A stretch of DNA of 59,616 nt, taken from assembly GCA_028278455.1 (NCBI GenBank), contig JANQEH010000182.1:1-59616 (forward strand), in the 5' to 3' direction. The notes below the pieces were generated by a model. It searched no databases and was not told where the DNA came from. It worked only from the letters and a program-made list of their open reading frames with translations. The position numbers were made by a program, and so were the translations under genes. Shown here in pieces: positions 8,966 to 17,953 of this stretch (position 1 is the stretch's first letter; each line of letters starts with the position of its first letter). This stretch comes from a bacterium. Lineage in GTDB: Bacteria; SM23-31.

Positions 8966-10966
8966 TTGACAATAGCAACAGGCGATAGCACGATAATGAT
9001 CGGAATTGATACCGGGGGCACATTTACGGATTTCGTATATATAATTAATGGGGATATAAAGGTATTGAAAGTTCTTTCAACACCCTCAAATCCAGGATTG
9101 GCAATATTTGAAGGGCTGGATATGATTCAGGCGGATAATACTTTCGATTTTTCTATTATCCATGGTTCGACAGTAGCGACAAACGCTCTGCTTGAAAGAA
9201 GAGGTAAGAAAACTGCCCTGATAACGACAAAAGGATTCAAAGATCTTATCGAGATAGGGCGGCAGAACAGGGAGGATATTTATGATCTGAATGTGGACAG
9301 ACCTGCTCCTCTGATCCCGGCAAAACTCAGGTTTGAGATCGATGAAAGAACTGCTCATAACGGAGAAATAATCAGAAAGGCAAACCGAAATAAACTAATA
9401 AAGATCATTGAAAAACTGAAGAAAAACAGAGTAGAGTCGGTTGCAGTGTGTTTCTTGCATTCATATATGGAAAGGACTAATGAAAATATCGCTGCAGAAA
9501 CAATGAGAAAAGCTGGATTTAATGTATCTCCTTCATCAGAGATCCTTCCCGAATACAGGGAGTATGAAAGGTTCAGCACTACAGCCGTAAATGCGTATGT
9601 AGCTCCGATAATGGATAAGTATATAAAGTCGATACAGAAAAATTTAAAAGACATAAAACTGCGGATAATGAAATCCAATGGAGGTGTGATCTCAGCAGAT
9701 ACTGCGAGGAAGGAATCGGTAAATACGATCCTGTCTGGCCCGGCAGGAGGAGTTGTAGGTGGATATACTATCGGAAAAAAGGCAGGATTTACCAACCTGA
9801 TAACATTTGATATGGGTGGTACATCTACAGATGTAGCGCTGTGTCCCGGGAAGATAATAACGTCCTCAGATTCAAAGGTCGCCGGATTTCCAATCAAAGT
9901 CCCGATTATCGATATTCATACTGTAGGAGCAGGCGGAGGTTCAATAGCATCGATGGATTCCGGTGGCGCTTTGAAAGTCGGCCCTGAAAGCGCAGGCTCC
10001 GATCCGGGTCCGGTATGCTATGGTAAAGGAAGCAGGCTGACGGTAACAGACGCAAATCTTGCCCTGGGAAGACTGGACGCTTCCCATTTTCTTGGCGGTA
10101 AAATGAAAATTCATTATGACAAAATGTTGAAACTGCTCAGGAAAACGGCAAAAGAATACGGGATAACACCGGATGAATTGTCTTCCGGTATAATCAGGAT
10201 CGTTAACAGCAGTATGGAAAAGGCGCTGAGAGTTATCTCGATAGAAAAGGGCTACAATCCCGCGGAATTTGCTCTTGTCTCTTATGGCGGTGCCGGTTCT
10301 CTGCATGCTGCGGAGCTTGCGAGAGACCTTAATATAGGTACAGTTATAATCCCGCTTAATCCCGGAATTTATTCGGCGATGGGAATGCTTTTCTCAGATT
10401 TCATCAAAGATTATTCGAGAACGGTTCTTATCCGGGCTAGAGAGGATTCATATAATACTATAGAAAAGAAATATGTTCCACTTGAAGACCGGGCCATGAT
10501 TGAAATGCTCGAGGAAGATGTACCGAAGGGAAGAATAAAAATGATAAGAATGGTGGATGTCCGCTACATGGGACAATCCTATGAGCTGACCGTTCCTTTT
10601 AAAAAGGATTATATTTCAGGATTTCATAAGGCACATAAAAAAAGATACGGCTTCTGTGATGAGAACAGAATGTGTGAAGCAGTGAACATCAGGGTGAGAT
10701 GTATTGGTGAAACAAAACATCCCCGGATAGTCAAAGAAAAGACCGAAAAATATTCAAAATCCGGATACAGGTCACTGGGCAGCAGAGAAGTATTCAATGG
10801 AAAGGAATATGTGAGAACAAGCGTTTATGACAGACTCCAGTTAAGGTCTGGCAATGAGATCAAAGGCCCAGCAGTGATTCATGAATACAGTTCTACATCC
10901 TATCTGCCGCCGGATTTTATCCTCAGGGTGGATGGATTGAAAAATATGATCTTGAAAAATAATTGA
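8966..10966 (+). CDS. hyuA: Hydantoinase/oxoprolinase family protein, A subunit
   Basis: A 666-residue ATP-dependent amidohydrolase subunit. A TTG start at 8966 is chosen because an AGGAG site lies 7 bases before it. The first internal ATG (8996) begins at MIGIDTGGTFTDF, the N-terminal ATPase-like hydantoinase motif, and lacks a ribosome site. Further family blocks are HGSTVATNALLERRG, SGPAGGVVGG, DMGGTSTDVAL and GAGGGSIA. HyuA/HyuB pairs open cyclic amides such as 5-oxoproline, N-methylhydantoin or hydantoins using ATP; acetone carboxylase beta subunits are relatives. The substrate cannot be read from sequence. The partner hyuB begins 28 bases downstream. Confidence 0.9.
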   Translation: MTIATGDSTIMIGIDTGGTFTDFVYIINGDIKVLKVLSTPSNPGLAIFEGLDMIQADNTFDFSIIHGSTVATNALLERRGKKTALITTKGFKDLIEIGRQNREDIYDLNVDRPAPLIPAKLRFEIDERTAHNGEIIRKANRNKLIKIIEKLKKNRVESVAVCFLHSYMERTNENIAAETMRKAGFNVSPSSEILPEYREYERFSTTAVNAYVAPIMDKYIKSIQKNLKDIKLRIMKSNGGVISADTARKESVNTILSGPAGGVVGGYTIGKKAGFTNLITFDMGGTSTDVALCPGKIITSSDSKVAGFPIKVPIIDIHTVGAGGGSIASMDSGGALKVGPESAGSDPGPVCYGKGSRLTVTDANLALGRLDASHFLGGKMKIHYDKMLKLLRKTAKEYGITPDELSSGIIRIVNSSMEKALRVISIEKGYNPAEFALVSYGGAGSLHAAELARDLNIGTVIIPLNPGIYSAMGMLFSDFIKDYSRTVLIRAREDSYNTIEKKYVPLEDRAMIEMLEEDVPKGRIKMIRMVDVRYMGQSYELTVPFKKDYISGFHKAHKKRYGFCDENRMCEAVNIRVRCIGETKHPRIVKEKTEKYSKSGYRSLGSREVFNGKEYVRTSVYDRLQLRSGNEIKGPAVIHEYSSTSYLPPDFILRVDGLKNMILKNN

Positions 10967-10994
10967 TCATTGAATTTATTTAGAAACGGATGGA

Positions 10995-12575
10995 ATGAGA
11001 ATGACAAAAGCAAAAAAAGTAGATCCGATAAAACTCGAAATATATAAAAACAGGTTTCAGTCAGTAGCTGAAGAAATGGGAGCTGCGCTGCAGAGAACAG
11101 CATTCTCACCAAATATTAAAGAGCGGCGTGATTTCTCCTGCGCATTGTTCGATGGTATGGGAAGGATGATAGCGCAGGGGGACCACATGCCTGTACATCT
11201 GGGATCGATGCCTATGTCCGTGAAATGTGTAATCGAAAAACTCACACTGAAAAGAGGTGATACGGCTATCCTGAACGATCCTTTCAGGGGTGGGACACAT
11301 CTGCCCGATGTAACCCTTGTACACCCGGTTTTTCTGCCTGAAGATAAAGAACCGTCCTTTTACACTGCTAACAGGGCGCATCATGCGGATATCGGGGGAA
11401 TGACACCAGGCTCAATGCCGCTTTCCACGGAGATTTTCCAGGAAGGAATTGTAATCCCCCCGGTGAAGTTTGAAGAAAACGGAAGGATCAACAAGGCATT
11501 AATGGATGTTCTGCTTGCGAACGTTCGTACTCCGGGTGAAAGAGAAGGAGATTTTCTTGCACAGTATATGGCTGCAAAAGTAGGTGAGAAAAGATTGAAA
11601 GAGATAGTAGAGCACTTCGGCAGAACAGAGGTTTTTCAGTATCTGGACCACCTCCAGGATTATTCCGAGAAAATGATCAGAGTCCTTATCAAAAGTATAC
11701 CTGATGGAAAATATACCTTTGCAGACCATATGGATAATGACGGACAATCGGATGAACCGGTCAGGATCGAGGTAGAGATAAGGATCGACGGTTCAGAAGC
11801 GGAAATTGATTTTTCAAAGAGTGATCCTCAGGCAAGTGGATGTATCAACGCTGTATATGCTATAACTCTATCAGCAGTTTTTTACATATTCCGCACACTC
11901 GTTGAATATCCGATACCTTCAAACTACGGGTGTATGGTGCCTGTGAGAGTAATAGCGCCGGAAGGATTAATAGTAAATGCTGTTTATCCTGCAGCAGTCT
12001 CAGGAGGAAATGTTGAAACCTCACAGAGGATAGTCGATGTTCTGTATGGAGCGCTGGCAAAGGCTCTGCCGGGTAAAGTACCAGCAGCATCAGGTGGTTC
12101 AATGAATAACCTGACGATGGGGGGGGCAGATCCCGAAACTGGTGAGCAGTTTGCATACTATGAGACTATTGCCTGCGGTATGGGAGCGAGGCCGGGTAAA
12201 GACGGGATCAGCGGTGTCCATACTCACATGACAAATTCACTAAATACACCTGTAGAAGTTCTCGAAAACCAGCTTCCCATCCGAATATTATCATACAGTT
12301 TCAGAAAGAATTCCGGGGGGAAAGGAAAATTCACAGGCGGTGACGGAATAGAAAAAAGTATAGAATTTCTTACCGATGCAAGTCTCAGTCTTATTTCGGA
12401 AAGACGGCAGATCGCCCCATACGGGCTAAAAGGCGGTAAACCTGGAAAACCGGGTGAGAACCTGATTTTCAGGAATAATTCATCCGGAAAACTGAACGCA
12501 AAGTTTAACATATCCGTAACCAAAGGTGATGTGTTTACAGTGAGGACTCCAGGAGGTGGAGGATACGGTCGCTAA
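10995..12575 (+). CDS. hyuB: Hydantoinase B/oxoprolinase family protein, B subunit
   Basis: A 526-residue HyuB-type subunit. The family blocks are visible: GAALQRTAFSPNIKERRDFS, GDHMPVHLGSMP, NDPFRGGTHLPDVTLVHPVF, ANRAHHADIGG and the Gly-rich C-terminal end VRTPGGGGYGR. It works with HyuA in ATP-driven hydrolysis of cyclic amides in the cytoplasm. The length is normal. There is an ATG at 10995 and another at 11001; the first is used here. The pair forms a two-gene operon; no transporter or racemase lies next to it that would name the substrate. Confidence 0.9.
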   Translation: MRMTKAKKVDPIKLEIYKNRFQSVAEEMGAALQRTAFSPNIKERRDFSCALFDGMGRMIAQGDHMPVHLGSMPMSVKCVIEKLTLKRGDTAILNDPFRGGTHLPDVTLVHPVFLPEDKEPSFYTANRAHHADIGGMTPGSMPLSTEIFQEGIVIPPVKFEENGRINKALMDVLLANVRTPGEREGDFLAQYMAAKVGEKRLKEIVEHFGRTEVFQYLDHLQDYSEKMIRVLIKSIPDGKYTFADHMDNDGQSDEPVRIEVEIRIDGSEAEIDFSKSDPQASGCINAVYAITLSAVFYIFRTLVEYPIPSNYGCMVPVRVIAPEGLIVNAVYPAAVSGGNVETSQRIVDVLYGALAKALPGKVPAASGGSMNNLTMGGADPETGEQFAYYETIACGMGARPGKDGISGVHTHMTNSLNTPVEVLENQLPIRILSYSFRKNSGGKGKFTGGDGIEKSIEFLTDASLSLISERRQIAPYGLKGGKPGKPGENLIFRNNSSGKLNAKFNISVTKGDVFTVRTPGGGGYGR

Positions 12576-12663
12576 CTTATTATTATTAAGTTCAACTACT
12601 CCGATATTCTAATTAAGTTGTTTAGATAATCCGTCGAATTTATTGTTATTTAATAAATAACAC

Positions 12664-12692
12664 TTGACATGGCGCTTCTTTTTTTATATATT
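12664..12692 (+). promoter_or_regulatory. Near-consensus sigma-70 promoter
   Basis: TTGACA at 12664-12669, a 17-base spacer and TATATT at 12687-12692 lie about 50 bases before the chosen start of the zinc-finger/ATPase gene. The coding frame that could be opened further upstream starts inside this -35 box, which argues for the downstream start. Confidence 0.75.
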
Positions 12693-12744
12693 CTCCAAAT
12701 CAAAGCTTGTTGGCAATAACCTTCTTATCCTGAAAGAGGGTAAA

Positions 12745-14451
12745 ATGACGTCTCGTGTAAAGGTTTTTACAGAAAAACCTGCCTCGTTTAATAAAGACGA
12801 AATTATCAGATCCAATAATATTATAGAAGTAGCCCGCGAACTCGGTTTAAAGGTTAATAAAAACGTAATACCCTGCATCAAGATTGAGAACCATGTCAAT
12901 ACCGATGGTCCTCCAACCATGAGTTTTAACCCGGTTTCAAATACTTACAGGTGCTGGGTTTGCAAGGATGTCGGCGGTACGGTTATAGACCTCGTAACGC
13001 AGGTGATGGATATTCCGGAAGAGAAAGCGATGGAATACCTTGCGATACGAAGTGAGACTTCTTCACTCCCGGAAAAAGGTCAGGTATTCCACACAAAAGG
13101 ATTAACCAGGCTGGATCCGGGCTCCCGCGAATCGATCTTTCAACAGTTCATTTCCGGTATCGAAGACAGGAATGGTATCGATCTGATAGCCTTTGCGTCT
13201 ATTAAAGGCGGGACAGGAAAATCCCTTGTCGTCAATAATTTGTCGGTACTGGTATCTCTTATCGCTAGGTATATCGGACTGCACAAGGAATCCGATGCTC
13301 AGAGGGTTGAGCTAATCGACCTGGATTTCGGTAAACCCGACCAGAGAATACTCTTTAACAGAGAACCCGAGTATTATATCGAGGATGTATTCTATAACAA
13401 GGATGCAAACCTGAGCTGGGATAATATCCGAGGAAGAACTCCTATTGAAAACCTGGATTTTATTTCTCCCTGCCCGGTGAGAAGATCAAATTCCCTCTAT
13501 TATCTGAACAAGAATGAGATCCTCTATATGCTTCACAATTCCGATGCGCTGATCAAATTATCAGATTTCGGGGGGGGATTGAACAAAGATTCCCTAGATT
13601 TTCTCAGCAATATCAAAAATAAGATTTTCGTGATCAATCCCGACAGAGCATCGATAGAAGCAGTTTTTAACCTGATCCTCAGTCTTATCTATTCACCTCT
13701 GAAAACAAGCTTCAAGACGAACAGGGATGCTGCGAATCTGCTGGAAAATCTCAGAAATCACCACAGAACTGGTTTTACTGTCATGCAGTTGAGGAAAGAA
13801 CTGGACAAGATCGATAAAATGAACGGAAGAGCTAATTCTCTGAATGCATTTTACAATGATCTGATCGCACCTCTAAAGAAAAAACTCGAGCTTCCTGAAA
13901 TCAACGGTCTTGAGCTGAATCTTGGCAGGCTTCGCGAGGAGATCCCTATATTGAAGGAGAGAGTAAACCAGATTATGTTCTCAAAGAACGGGATCAGCGG
14001 GAAATACACTTACACTGAAAAAAGTAAGATCTACAAGCAGTTTTCGGAGATCAGGCAGACAATGAGCGGCTATTCAACACATACTGAACGTCTGGAAGAT
14101 ATGCTTAAAGTCAGCCTGTTCGGACTGATTATCAATAAATGTGAAAGGAACCTCGCCCGGGAGATCAAAGATGAGCTAATTTACAGGATCGAGAATGCCC
14201 TCTCCATGAAAATGACCTATCTCGGTAATATTCCCGAGACTGAAGATTTGAGGAATGTTTCAAATTATGATATGCCTTTCGCCATATCACAGATCAATCA
14301 TCCTGTACTGAATTACTTCTTCGAGATCACAGATAAAATCATAGGGCTCAAAGCCGGATCGACGGAGAAGATAATTGAAGAACAGAAGGGATATATATAT
14401 TCCTTAAAGGCACAGTGGCAGGAACAAACAAGAAAATTAGAGTATCACTAA
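12745..14451 (+). CDS. CHC2-type zinc finger fused to MinD/ParA-like ATPase
   Basis: A 568-residue protein started at ATG 12745, preceded by GAGGG and a strong promoter. Residues 20-100 resemble the DnaG N-terminal zinc-binding domain: helix NNIIEVARELGLKV, then C44, H50 and C70-x2-C73 (YRCWVCKDVGGTVIDLV). Residues about 145-315 and 455-535 form a MinD/FlhG-like P-loop ATPase. The deviant Walker A is KGGTGKS (154-160), with LIDLDFGKPDQ (190-200), DFGGG (274-278), FVINPDRASIEAVFNL (295-310), and later LIINKCE and YLGNIPETEDLRNV. A helical, charged insertion of about 135 residues splits the ATPase. No primase catalytic (TOPRIM) domain is present. It has a terminator of its own and no obvious ParB-like partner. 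A role in DNA-associated positioning or regulation is inference. Confidence 0.75.
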   Translation: MTSRVKVFTEKPASFNKDEIIRSNNIIEVARELGLKVNKNVIPCIKIENHVNTDGPPTMSFNPVSNTYRCWVCKDVGGTVIDLVTQVMDIPEEKAMEYLAIRSETSSLPEKGQVFHTKGLTRLDPGSRESIFQQFISGIEDRNGIDLIAFASIKGGTGKSLVVNNLSVLVSLIARYIGLHKESDAQRVELIDLDFGKPDQRILFNREPEYYIEDVFYNKDANLSWDNIRGRTPIENLDFISPCPVRRSNSLYYLNKNEILYMLHNSDALIKLSDFGGGLNKDSLDFLSNIKNKIFVINPDRASIEAVFNLILSLIYSPLKTSFKTNRDAANLLENLRNHHRTGFTVMQLRKELDKIDKMNGRANSLNAFYNDLIAPLKKKLELPEINGLELNLGRLREEIPILKERVNQIMFSKNGISGKYTYTEKSKIYKQFSEIRQTMSGYSTHTERLEDMLKVSLFGLIINKCERNLAREIKDELIYRIENALSMKMTYLGNIPETEDLRNVSNYDMPFAISQINHPVLNYFFEITDKIIGLKAGSTEKIIEEQKGYIYSLKAQWQEQTRKLEYH

Positions 14452-14479
14452 TAGACAAAAACCCTCCTTTCTAAATTAG

Positions 14480-14515
14480 AGCCCTGCTGTCATCAGACAG
14501 CGGGGCTTTGTATTT
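14480..14515 (+). terminator. Rho-independent terminator
   Basis: A 12-bp stem (AGCCCTGCTGTC at 14480-14491 with GACAGCGGGGCT at 14496-14507, one G-T pair) with a four-base loop is followed by TTGTATTT. It ends the zinc-finger/ATPase transcript. Confidence 0.85.
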
Positions 14516-14590
14516 AAGGTGATCAGAACTGCTATCACTTAAAAGATTAATTCATAAAGATATAAATGAGGGCCCTTTTACCGGTTGACA

Positions 14591-14631
14591 GGATTTTACA
14601 TAAATCCTTTGTCCCAAATATTATTGGGGAC
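14591..14631. promoter_or_regulatory. Two palindromes upstream of the PadR gene (candidate operators)
   Basis: GGATTT-TACAT-AAATCC (14591-14607) lies directly after a TTGACA at 14585-14590. GTCCCAAATA-T-TATTGGGGAC (14611-14631) matches in 9 of 10 arm positions. Both are about 110-150 bases upstream of the PadR start, and PadR regulators often repress their own operon. Operator function is inference. Confidence 0.4.
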
Positions 14632-14741
14632 GACTTCTAAGCATTTTTTTAGAGTAAATAAGGAAACCTGTGAAACAAATATAGGATTTCACTGTATAAT
14701 CAGATATGTCTAAATATTTTAGGATTGGATCGGGAGGATAT

Positions 14742-15068
14742 ATGAATATACTGACCAGGACAGAGGAACTTATACTGCTTTCTATATGGAGGCTTCAGGA
14801 TAATGCATACTGTATTCCCATTCATGAGCTTATAGAGAAACTGACTGGAGAAAAGATCTTGCTGGGTTCGATCTACATGCCTCTTGACAGGCTCGTTAAA
14901 AGGGGGATGCTAAATTCTTTTTTGTCCGAATCAACTCCAGAGCGTGGAGGAAGGCACAAAAGGATCTACAGCCTGACCAATAAAGGTAAGGAATCTCTAA
15001 ACCGGATTAATGAACTGAATTCACAGGTATGGGAAGGTATTCCAAAATTTTCACTTGATGAGAAATGA
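14742..15068 (+). CDS. PadR family transcriptional regulator
   Basis: A 108-residue winged-helix regulator. ATG 14742 is chosen because GGGAGG lies just upstream. The core is recognisable: TRTEELILLSIWRL, IPIHELIEKLTGEKILLGSIYMPLDRLVKRGML and ERGGRHKRIYSLTNKGKESL, matching the PadR pattern of helix-turn-helix plus GGRRRKYY-type wing. It overlaps or abuts the permease gene that follows. PadR proteins placed before permease-prefix ABC transporter genes commonly control them. The ligand is unknown. Confidence 0.85.
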   Translation: MNILTRTEELILLSIWRLQDNAYCIPIHELIEKLTGEKILLGSIYMPLDRLVKRGMLNSFLSESTPERGGRHKRIYSLTNKGKESLNRINELNSQVWEGIPKFSLDEK

Positions 15069-15075
15069 ATTTCTG

Positions 15076-17661
15076 ATGGAAAAAAAAACCAAACCTCCAG
15101 TAGTCGCCGAATGGCTTCTAAATAAGGTTCTGCCAGGCGACAGTTGGAATACTTCCGCAGGTGATTTTGAGGAATATTTCTCCACTCTTGTCCGTGAAAA
15201 AAATTACCATACAGCATCAATCTGGTATTGGAAGAATATTCTTTTTCTCGCGCCAAAGAAAATCAATCATTCTATCTTGTGGAGTATAGCAATGTTTAGT
15301 AATTACTTAAAGATAGCTTTCAGAAATATTCTTAAGCATAAAGGATATTCATTCATAAATATTGCAGGACTGGCTATCGGGATGACCTGCAGTATTCTGA
15401 TATTCCTATGGATCATGGATGAAATTAATTATGATAAATTTCATAAAAAGGATGATGTATTATTCTCTGTTCCGGCATGGCAGCACTACGGCGGGACAGC
15501 GCTTCCCTGGTCGGGGACACCACCTGCTTTAGGCCCTGCAATGGAAGCAGAGATCCCCGAGATCGTTAATTATGCCCGTATGGAATCCGGAAGGGGTAAC
15601 AGCCTTACTGTAGGATACGGGAACAAAGTCTTTAGAGAGCAGGTTCTTAGAGCTGATATTTCGCTTCTTGAATTGTTTAGTTTTCCTCTAAAATATGGTA
15701 GTATAGAAGCCGGATTATCAGATCCCTATTCAGTCTATCTTACTGAAAGGATAGCGGAAAAGTACTTTGCTAATGAGGATGCTGTCGGCAAGGTCCTTAT
15801 AATTGAGAATCTATACAATTTTACTGTTGCCGGAATCCTTGAAAACATACCGGAGAATTCTACCATCCGGTTCGACATACTAGTTCCTCTTGAATTCACT
15901 GAAAAGCTATATGATCAGGTAGATTATACAACGACATGGAGCAACCTTTACTGCAGGACATATGTTGAGTCAATACCCGGTGCTTCTATCGATGCGATAA
16001 ATTCCAAAATAAAAGACCGAATTAATGAAGGCAACGGTGGCAGCGAAAAGGTTATCCCTTTTCTGCGTAAATATTCGGATATCTATTTGCATGGGAATAC
16101 CGGTGACGGAAGAAATATCATTAATGTCAGAATATTTGCTGTTATAGCTGTATCCGTTTTGATTCTTGCCTGTATAAATTTCGTAAATCTGTCAACTGCA
16201 CAGTCTTTTAAAAGAGCAAGGGAAGTCGGGCTCAGAAAGGTGGTCGGTGCCGGGAGAAAAGACCTTATATTTCAATTCCTCGGTGAGGCTGTTTCAATAT
16301 CATTGATAGCCCTGGCTATTGCCTTTGCCCTTACATTCCTTCTTATCCCGGTTTTTAATGGTATCTCCGGTAAAAATATAAGTCCGGATGAAATATGGAG
16401 CAGCAGTACCATCTTGACCATGTTTTCGATCGTTTTCACTGCAGGAATTCTCGCTGGAAGTTTTCCGGCGTTTTACCTTGCTTCATTCAGACCGATAAAA
16501 GTTTTTAAGCAAGGCGCCGGTTCAGGCGGCCGATCGGTCAACTACCGGAATATTCTGGTTGTTTTACAGTTTGCTATTTCTATTGGACTGATAATCAGTA
16601 CATTCATTATCAGGAATCAATTGAATTATGTTGACAGTATGGATCTTGGATTGAATAAAGAACAGATAATATATATTCCAATCAATGATACAATAAGGAA
16701 TCAGTATGATGCAGTTAAACAGGAATTGTTAAAAAATCCGGGGATAGAAGATATTACATTCGCGAATACACTTATAAACTCCATAGGGTGGAACTGGCAT
16801 AACTGGGACTGGGAAGGGAGGGATGAGTCTGAGGATCCGCTTGTAACAAATCTGTTCTCGGATGAAGACCTGTTAAAAACGTTTAATATCGAATTGAAAT
16901 ACGGCAAATTTCTGGAAAATGAGGAGGAACATGATCAGTTCTGGTCTAACAATGTCGTTATAAACGAGACATTTGCGGATATCATAAACATAGATGATCC
17001 CATAGGTAAACAGATCTCGAATGGGGAACGTTCATATAATATTATCGGTGTAGTAAAAGACTTTAACTTCAAATCGGCATTCATACAGATAGAACCGTTG
17101 ATCATCGCATATAATCCGAGGTTTTTTAACATTATTTTCCTGAAGGCAGGCCCACAAGAAATGGAGGACGTCCTTACAGATATAGAATCGGTTATCAAAA
17201 CATTCGATCCGGGCTCCCCGTTCGAATATGAATTTCTGGATGAAAGTTATACCAGGCTTTACAGCTCACAGCAGAGGTTTGGTACCATCTTCAGGTATTT
17301 CGCAATACTTGCAATAATTATATCATGTCTTGGATTGTTCGGCCTTGCGTTATTTGTCACAGAGCAAAGGATCAAGGAGATCGGTATCAGAAAGACACTG
17401 GGGGCTCCTGTTACGGGTATAATGCTCCTCCTTTCAGGAGAATTCATAAAGTGGATACTTCTGGCAAACCTGCTTGCCTGGCCAGTTGCATGGTATTACA
17501 TGTCCGGTTGGTTGTCAAATTTCGCATACCGTTTCAATCCGGGGATCAGCATTTTCCTTACGGCATGTATTTTGAGTATTCTTATTGCATTTGTTACAGT
17601 GGTCTACCAGGTGACAAGAGCGGTAATCGCTAATCCGATTGATTCGTTAAAGTATGAGTAA
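15076..17661 (+). CDS. MacB/FtsX-type ABC transporter permease with PadR-linked N-terminal prefix
   Basis: An 861-residue inner-membrane permease. I prefer ATG 15076, since MEKKTKPPVVAEWLLNKVLPG matches the usual start of the permease-prefix domain; ATG 15058 in the same frame overlaps the end of the PadR gene. The prefix (about 1-75) leads to the MacB core: YLKIAFRNILKHKGYSFINIAGLAIGM with the first membrane helix, a periplasmic domain, three helices near 360-450, then a second TM1-periplasmic-FtsX copy. ARELGLRK-like cytoplasmic boxes (REVGLRKVVGAGRKD and KEIGIRKTLGAPVTG) are present. No ATPase gene is adjacent. Such proteins export or sense envelope compounds; the substrate is unknown. Confidence 0.85.
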   Translation: MEKKTKPPVVAEWLLNKVLPGDSWNTSAGDFEEYFSTLVREKNYHTASIWYWKNILFLAPKKINHSILWSIAMFSNYLKIAFRNILKHKGYSFINIAGLAIGMTCSILIFLWIMDEINYDKFHKKDDVLFSVPAWQHYGGTALPWSGTPPALGPAMEAEIPEIVNYARMESGRGNSLTVGYGNKVFREQVLRADISLLELFSFPLKYGSIEAGLSDPYSVYLTERIAEKYFANEDAVGKVLIIENLYNFTVAGILENIPENSTIRFDILVPLEFTEKLYDQVDYTTTWSNLYCRTYVESIPGASIDAINSKIKDRINEGNGGSEKVIPFLRKYSDIYLHGNTGDGRNIINVRIFAVIAVSVLILACINFVNLSTAQSFKRAREVGLRKVVGAGRKDLIFQFLGEAVSISLIALAIAFALTFLLIPVFNGISGKNISPDEIWSSSTILTMFSIVFTAGILAGSFPAFYLASFRPIKVFKQGAGSGGRSVNYRNILVVLQFAISIGLIISTFIIRNQLNYVDSMDLGLNKEQIIYIPINDTIRNQYDAVKQELLKNPGIEDITFANTLINSIGWNWHNWDWEGRDESEDPLVTNLFSDEDLLKTFNIELKYGKFLENEEEHDQFWSNNVVINETFADIINIDDPIGKQISNGERSYNIIGVVKDFNFKSAFIQIEPLIIAYNPRFFNIIFLKAGPQEMEDVLTDIESVIKTFDPGSPFEYEFLDESYTRLYSSQQRFGTIFRYFAILAIIISCLGLFGLALFVTEQRIKEIGIRKTLGAPVTGIMLLLSGEFIKWILLANLLAWPVAWYYMSGWLSNFAYRFNPGISIFLTACILSILIAFVTVVYQVTRAVIANPIDSLKYE

Positions 17662-17953
17662 GGTTCACTGTTACGGTAAAGTAATTGATTTAAAAACAAT
17701 CCAGTGTTTTCTCCTTAATAAAGAGGGACTTTTTATAATTGGAGGGACTATCAGTAAATTAAATTATCTTTTTCTCGAAACCATATTACCTTACAGTTAT
17801 TTTAAAGCGCTCAAAAAATCTTAACTCGATTCTAATCCAATTACATTTTCCATTCAATACCATCATTTATCGCTTGCGAATTTTCTTAAATATTACAATA
17901 TTTTGCTGTAGGTAAATCGGAATTCCAATCATTCACTAACCGGAGTGTAATTC

